Origin: JABDMH01 sp965223025 | GTDB lineage: Bacteria > Bacteroidota > Bacteroidia > Chitinophagales > Saprospiraceae | Reading direction: 5' to 3' | DNA: 64,000 nucleotides | Assembly: GCA_965223025.1 (NCBI GenBank) | Contig: CBDCVP010000023.1 | Span: 558,001-622,000, forward strand | Part shown: piece after piece, positions 58,085 through 64,000 of the stretch | Position numbering within the stretch: position 1 is the stretch's first letter | Layout: each line of letters opens with the position of its first letter | Notes under the pieces: generated by a model | Told to the model about the DNA's origin: nothing | The model's database searches: none | The model's input: the letters and a program-made list of their open reading frames with translations, nothing else | Made by a program: the position numbers and the translations under genes

Positions 58085-59014
58085 CTAATCCAGTCCGATT
58101 TCTGCGCGTAAGGGCAAATGTTCCAGATCGTGCTGAGACCAATAGGGTGATTTGATGGTGGAGACTCGCTTATACAGAGTGGTAAGCTTTTCTCCACTGA
58201 TGACCGTAGGATAACTGTCTTTCCATCCGGTGATGGCATGGGGGAAATCATCCTCATAGATAATTTCTAAAGTCCGGTCCATCGATTCGAAATTCAATAT
58301 GTAGCTCCGCAAGTTTTCTCCGGACATATCGTCCAGAAGGTAAGGGGTGTTTGAGGTTTTTACAGAAACTGGTCTCAGGGCAACATGCTTTAAGCGCCCG
58401 AATATGGTCCCCGGTATGATTTGGATTACTCCAACTGGCAGAGCGTCGGGATTCATTCTAATGCGATTCATGATCTCATCTTCTGTCATGACATCTGATA
58501 CAGTATAATGATCGTCCCCCTCTTTCTCAAAGTAGGAGAACAACTTCACGTCGTATTTGCGCTTGGCATGATTAAGTTGAACAAAACTGTGTCCACACCA
58601 ATCTTGCGAAGAAGTGGTGATCTTAAGCGTATGTGGCTGCGCTTGTACATCAATGGGTGTAAAGACAGATGACATGATGTTGTAATCATAAATGCCCGTA
58701 GTAAAATCGATAGAGAGATTGGTTTTTAAAACACTGGTGCTGTTTCGCTTGCTACCCGCTTCATTCTTCACCTGCTTGTCGGTAAGGAAGTCCTCGGTAA
58801 CAAAAATCAAAACAGCAGAGGCTGGATGACGCTCTGAGTAACGGGTTTGTAGTCCTTTGTACACACTGATTTCAGCCTCTCCACCATACCAATAGTCTGA
58901 CCACTGATCAGACGTTTGCAAAGCAGCTGCTTTGGCTTTAGGGATGTTGTTGTCCATCTGAGGTTGGCAGGATAGCATCAGCGTGATGAATCCTAGGTAT
59001 GTCATGATTTTCAT
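58085..59014 (-). CDS. Conserved Bacteroidota lipoprotein of unknown function
   Basis: A protein of about 309 residues with a lipoprotein signal (LMLSC). The family is conserved in Bacteroidota, recognisable by YWYGGEAEISVYKGLQTRYSE, VLIFVTEDFL, FTTGIYDYNIMSSVF and the CGHSF segment; database entries of this kind sometimes carry the misleading name septum formation inhibitor Maf, from which it differs. No role is known. I choose the ATG at 59014; one at 59026 is also in frame. Upstream of the start, after about 90 bases, begins heptamer array 2, so its promoter must be short or lie inside the repeat. Confidence 0.75.
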   Translation of the reverse strand: MKIMTYLGFITLMLSCQPQMDNNIPKAKAAALQTSDQWSDYWYGGEAEISVYKGLQTRYSERHPASAVLIFVTEDFLTDKQVKNEAGSKRNSTSVLKTNLSIDFTTGIYDYNIMSSVFTPIDVQAQPHTLKITTSSQDWCGHSFVQLNHAKRKYDVKLFSYFEKEGDDHYTVSDVMTEDEIMNRIRMNPDALPVGVIQIIPGTIFGRLKHVALRPVSVKTSNTPYLLDDMSGENLRSYILNFESMDRTLEIIYEDDFPHAITGWKDSYPTVISGEKLTTLYKRVSTIKSPYWSQHDLEHLPLRAEIGLD

Positions 59015-59107
59015 TGTGTAGAGCACTATTTTATCTCATTCACCCACAATAACATTCGATATGGAGAGTATGTTGTTACCAAGGACATACTTTCTATCGC
59101 CTGTTTA

Positions 59108-60883
<1,776 letters not shown>

Positions 60884-61197
60884 ATCATGGATGGTAGGGG
60901 TACCCTGTACAAGTACTATGTGATCAATGACTTGTCCCAGCAGACATCTTTTCATCCACCAGCGCGGAAGAGCGTTGCGGTTTCGATATGCCACAGTCTA
61001 TTCGTCCCTTTGGCCTTCTGAAGTACTTTGTGGTTTTCTAGGGATGATGTTATGTCATGTGCTTTGTTGTTGCATGGCAGGCCCTGATTGCTCTCATTTG
61101 TCTCCAGGACAGATTTAATACCGATCCTCTCAGGAAAGAAGCTACTTGGTCATCGGTCCAGTATTTGATTTATTGGAACTATTGGTTCAATCAGATC
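60884..61197. other. Intergenic stretch without a gene
   Basis: About 310 bases between array 2 and the AraC gene's 3' end. A 63-codon plus-strand ORF has no recognisable feature. The first bases after the array (ATCATGGATG) resemble the sequence at the end of array 3. Confidence 0.5.
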
Positions 61198-61779
61198 TCA
61201 GTCAAGGTGCTCTGAGCGAAAAGCAGAAGGAGTTTTTCCTGTGATCTGCTTAAAGACACGGGTGAAGTAGCTCGCATCTCTGAATCCCAATTGTTGCGAA
61301 ATCTCCGTAATGGATTGATCAGTTTTGGCAATCAGACTTTTGGCCCGGTCTACCTTCATTTCCTTGACCAAATCGGTGAACGATGTACCGAGGGCCACCT
61401 TGAGTTTGCGATAGACCTGGGTACGGCTACAGTACAGATGCTTTGCAAGGTCACTGATTTGAAAGTTTTCATTGGCTAGATTTTTTTCCAGCACGGTCGT
61501 GACCATGTCCAAAAAACTCGATGGTTGGATGTGTTTCTCCGTCCTTATTTGTAGATGTTTGCTCTTTGTCTTTCGATGGGGGCATTCACACATGAGGTCC
61601 CTACTAGATCTGTTTTCATAGGTTTCGGCGACTGTCTGCCAGAAAGCACTGGATTGTTGACCTGTCACCGGAAATATCTTGTGTGAATTACACTTCTCAG
61701 CCATATGTCGTCCCTGAGAGTCTAAGGACATGGATTCTGCAAGTAAAATCTTTTTCTCACCTGATATGGAAGGGTTCAT
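61198..61779 (-). CDS. AraC-family transcriptional regulator
   Basis: A 193-residue protein whose C-terminal 100 residues form the double helix-turn-helix of AraC regulators: FQISDLAKHLYCSRTQVYRKL for the first and SITEISQQLGFRDASYFTRVF for the second, ending KTPSAFRSEH. The N-terminal part (1-90) is short, Cys- and His-containing and of no recognised sensor type; most AraC members are longer (about 280 residues), though Bacteroidota also have similar modules as output domains of hybrid kinases. It may have lost its sensor domain. The gene sits between heptamer arrays 2 and 3. Confidence 0.88.
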   Translation of the reverse strand: MNPSISGEKKILLAESMSLDSQGRHMAEKCNSHKIFPVTGQQSSAFWQTVAETYENRSSRDLMCECPHRKTKSKHLQIRTEKHIQPSSFLDMVTTVLEKNLANENFQISDLAKHLYCSRTQVYRKLKVALGTSFTDLVKEMKVDRAKSLIAKTDQSITEISQQLGFRDASYFTRVFKQITGKTPSAFRSEHLD

Positions 61780-62000
61780 TATGAATGATTTGGTGTTCTA
61801 TTCACTGGAGTATTAACCCTTATAAAACTAACACCACGTTTCCGGACAGGCAATACTCAACAATGAGTATTTTTCTGATCCGCTACCATGGAAATTTCCA
61901 CGATTTCTCGTGATGAATTTTCATGGTCAGAAGCGATTTTTCGCAGGATCCTGAATTATGCTAGGTGGTCGTGGAACTACCCTCTGGTGTACGTTAACCT

Positions 62001-62740
62001 CAGTCTGCAGTCTGCAGTCCTCAGTCTTCAGTCCTCAGTCTTCAGTCTGCAGTCCTCAGTCTACAGTCTGCAGTCCTCGGTCTGGCGACTGCCGGCTGCC
62101 GACTGCCCACTGCCTACTGATACTCAGTCCTCAATCTACAGTCCTCAGTCTGCCCACCGCCTACTGCCGACTGCCCACTGCCCACTGCTGACTGCCTACT
62201 GATACTCAGTCCTCAGTCCGCAGTTCTCAGTCTACAGTTCTCAGTCTACAGTTCTCAGTCTACAGTTCTCAGTCTGCAGTCCTCAGTCTGGCGACTGCCC
62301 ACTGCCGACTGCCCACTGCCTACTGCCTACTGCTGACTGCCTACTGATACTCAGTCCTCAGTTCTCAGTCCTCAGTTCTCAGTCTGCAGTCTGCAGTCCT
62401 CGGTCTGGCGACTGCCCACTGCCGACTGCCTACTGCCTACTGATACACAGTTCTCAGTCTGCAGTCCTCGGTCTTCAGTCCTCAATCTACAGTCCTCAAT
62501 CTACAGTCCTCAGTCTGCCTACTGCCCACTGCCCACTGCCCACTGCCGACTGCCTACTGATACTCAGTCCTCAGTTCTCAGTCCTCAGTTCTCAGTCTGC
62601 AGTCCTCAGTCTGCAGTCCTCTGTCTGGCGACTGCCTACTGCCCACTGCCTACTGCCGACTGTCCACTGCCCACTGCCTACTGCCGACTGTCCACTGCCC
62701 ACTGCTGACTGCCTGCTGTCGACTGCGTACTGCCCACTGC
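62001..62740. repeat. Heptamer repeat array 3 (about 740 bases)
   Basis: Same units, orientation and macro-structure as array 2. The GATAC marker falls at 62119, 62201, 62346, 62442 and 62559, with spacings 82, 145, 96 and 117, all equal to 5 modulo 7. The array ends one base before the stop codon of the cytochrome c gene on the opposite strand. The last segment GACTGCGTACTGCCCACTGC and the following ATCATNGATG are shared with the end of array 2. Confidence 0.96.
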
Positions 62741-62741
62741 A

Positions 62742-64000
62742 TCATTGATGCTCCAGCTCTCCCTTCAAACCACTCAGAAAAGCCACCAGATCTCGAATTT
62801 CCCGCTTGGACAAGATGGATTTTACGGGTGGCATGGCCGATGGTATTTTATCGCGATTGATGATCTGAGATTTAGACACCGTTTTTACATTATCCTTACC
62901 AACTTTAATCTTGAGCTCTGCCTCGGTTTCCTCCGCGACTATACCGGCGACCACTGTCTCGTCCTTTAAGGTGACTGAGGTGACCTCATAGCCAGGAGCT
63001 AAGACAGCACTGGGCATGATCAGGGATTCGAGGATTTTTTCCTTGATGAGCCGATCACCGACTCCCATCAAGTTGGGACCAGCATCACCACCCCACTCCC
63101 AGATGGAATGACAACGGGTACATTGGGCACCTTCATGGCGTGAAAAGATGCGCTGACCTTTGACGGCATCACCCCCTGAAAGAGTACTCTGAAATTCAGC
63201 TAACGGGTCGTCAGCAAAAGTTGCAGTGTACTTTGCAACCCCATTTCGAAGATAGGCATCAGGTTTACTTTCGGCGGCATCCAAGACATCCAGCCATAGC
63301 TCTTTCCCTAATGTGCCCTGCACCAATTTGTCAAATTCTTGCTTGATCAGTATAGTAGCAGCTGGAGACTCTAGCTCAGTCAGTCCTGCCATTGCTGCTT
63401 GCCTTTCCTTGACACTGCCATTTTTCAAGATATCTCTATAGAGCAATTCTGCATCACCATCAGAGATGTTTGACTCCGGTAAAAGAGCCAGCGCCTCCGC
63501 TCTTACCTCCGAGTTTTTACTACGCAAGCTAGCCCTAAGTGCATCACTGAGATGGGGTGACTGCATCTTCTGAAGTGCTCTGATGCCAGCAAGGTTTAAA
63601 TCTTTGGATGAGTTGCTTTGGATCAATTTTAGGATCGATGCTCCTGTGGATTGAATGTCCAATCTGGCGCTGGCCTCGATTGCCGCCACGGCGATCATTG
63701 ATGATTTATCCTGGAGCAGCTTTTCTAGATGCTCCTCAAGTACTTCCCGTACCTCACTACTATCTCTAGTGATGATCCCTCGATATCTGCCATCCACCCG
63801 GTCTAGGACAGAGGGCTTGGCCCAGGTGCTTAAGGCTGCTAAGGCTTCAGCACGCATGCCTGCTGATGCTTGGGTGTTGAAGATGTAACTTTTCAGAGCT
63901 GTTAGATTTTCTGGTTCTCCCAGCCTTAGGTTGGCACTGATTGCTCTGCGTATGAGTGCTTCGTTGGTGAAACTGGTAGTTGCGAGGAGTTGAGCCAGTG
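62742..64000 (-). CDS. HEAT-repeat / cytochrome c protein, 3' part (runs off window)
   Basis: The reading frame stays open from the stop codon at 62742 to the window edge, so the gene is partial at its 5' end; the first internal ATG at 63857 is probably not the start. The N-terminal part seen here is made of HEAT-like helical repeats (EALIRRAISANLRLGE, VRAEALALLPESN, VKERQAAMAGLTEL). A class I cytochrome c domain follows with the haem motif CTRCH (bases 63108-63122), WEWGGDAGPNLMGVGDR and a late PSAMPPV segment that gives the axial Met. This layout is known from large exported haem-containing dehydrogenase-like proteins of Planctomycetes, Verrucomicrobia and Bacteroidota. The stop codon abuts array 3. 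Confidence 0.9.
   Translation of the reverse strand, partial: LAQLLATTSFTNEALIRRAISANLRLGEPENLTALKSYIFNTQASAGMRAEALAALSTWAKPSVLDRVDGRYRGIITRDSSEVREVLEEHLEKLLQDKSSMIAVAAIEASARLDIQSTGASILKLIQSNSSKDLNLAGIRALQKMQSPHLSDALRASLRSKNSEVRAEALALLPESNISDGDAELLYRDILKNGSVKERQAAMAGLTELESPAATILIKQEFDKLVQGTLGKELWLDVLDAAESKPDAYLRNGVAKYTATFADDPLAEFQSTLSGGDAVKGQRIFSRHEGAQCTRCHSIWEWGGDAGPNLMGVGDRLIKEKILESLIMPSAVLAPGYEVTSVTLKDETVVAGIVAEETEAELKIKVGKDNVKTVSKSQIINRDKIPSAMPPVKSILSKREIRDLVAFLSGLKGELEHQ

Noticed and set aside
58085..59014. Septum formation inhibitor Maf
   Set aside because: Similar proteins can be labelled this way in databases, but the protein is an exported lipoprotein without the Maf nucleotide-pyrophosphatase motifs.

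Overview
The window comes from a member of the Bacteroidota, most likely a marine or particle-associated, Saprospiria-like lineage (the lineage is inference). Signs of the phylum are a TonB-dependent receptor with a CarboxypepD-like N-terminus, a type IX secretion C-terminal domain, a LytS/LytTR pair with an extracytoplasmic propeller, many lipoproteins, and promoters fitting TTTG-N19-TAnnTTTG. No rRNA or tRNA gene and no CRISPR array was seen. Shine-Dalgarno sequences are mostly absent, as expected in this phylum.

Layout. 0-6.3 kb: class A penicillin-binding protein, a TonB-type outer-membrane receptor, then a heptamer repeat array (array 1) running into a four-helix-bundle gene. 6.3-11.2 kb: exported M19 dipeptidase-like protein and two tandem paralogous sulfatase lipoproteins. 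11.2-17.6 kb: housekeeping genes (phosphohexomutase, Sua5, EttA, a PPP-type phosphatase, an FMN reductase). 18-21.3 kb: an OmpA protein in an operon with a membrane-anchored coiled-coil protein carrying two helix-hairpin-helix repeats, then an outer-membrane barrel. 21.5-29.3 kb: enolase-superfamily dehydratase, M48-like protein with an altered HExxH, creatininase-family protein, TlpA-like lipoprotein, and a large delta-60-repeat T9SS protein. 29.9-33.1 kb: DoxX-like protein, OmpA lipoprotein plus DUF2147, a metal-ribbon lipoprotein, and an exported peptide deformylase-like protein. 33.2-36.6 kb: operon of a sugar isomerase/epimerase-like protein, an exported RraA-like protein and a sulfatase. 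36.7-41.8 kb: GT39 and GtrA membrane proteins, sterol-desaturase-like hydroxylase, small lipoprotein, and a PadR-PspC operon behind a structured operator/promoter. 42.7-47.6 kb: propeller histidine kinase, LytTR regulator and a lipoprotein. 47.8-54.7 kb: SH3 protein, alginate-lyase-like enzyme with an FG-GAP-type propeller lipoprotein, a divergent sulfatase, and a heparan-glucosaminide-acetyltransferase-like membrane protein. 54.7-56.0 kb: a decayed ISKra4-type insertion sequence. 56.1-59.0 kb: bacterial dynamin and a conserved lipoprotein. 59.1-64 kb: two more large heptamer arrays bracketing an AraC-type regulator, then the 3' end of a HEAT-repeat/cytochrome c gene that runs off the window.

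Taken together, four sulfatases, the alginate-lyase-like enzyme, the dehydratase, the isomerase and the RraA protein suggest use of sulfated, uronate-rich polysaccharides, without a SusC/SusD pair inside the window. The most unusual material is the heptamer-based repeat family (three arrays and one vestige). It has a quantised macro-period and a shared right boundary, it sits flush against stop codons, and a four-helix-bundle gene is embedded in one copy. Other points are a signal-peptide-bearing deformylase, an M48 protein lacking a zinc histidine, and an OmpA / membrane-HhH pair.
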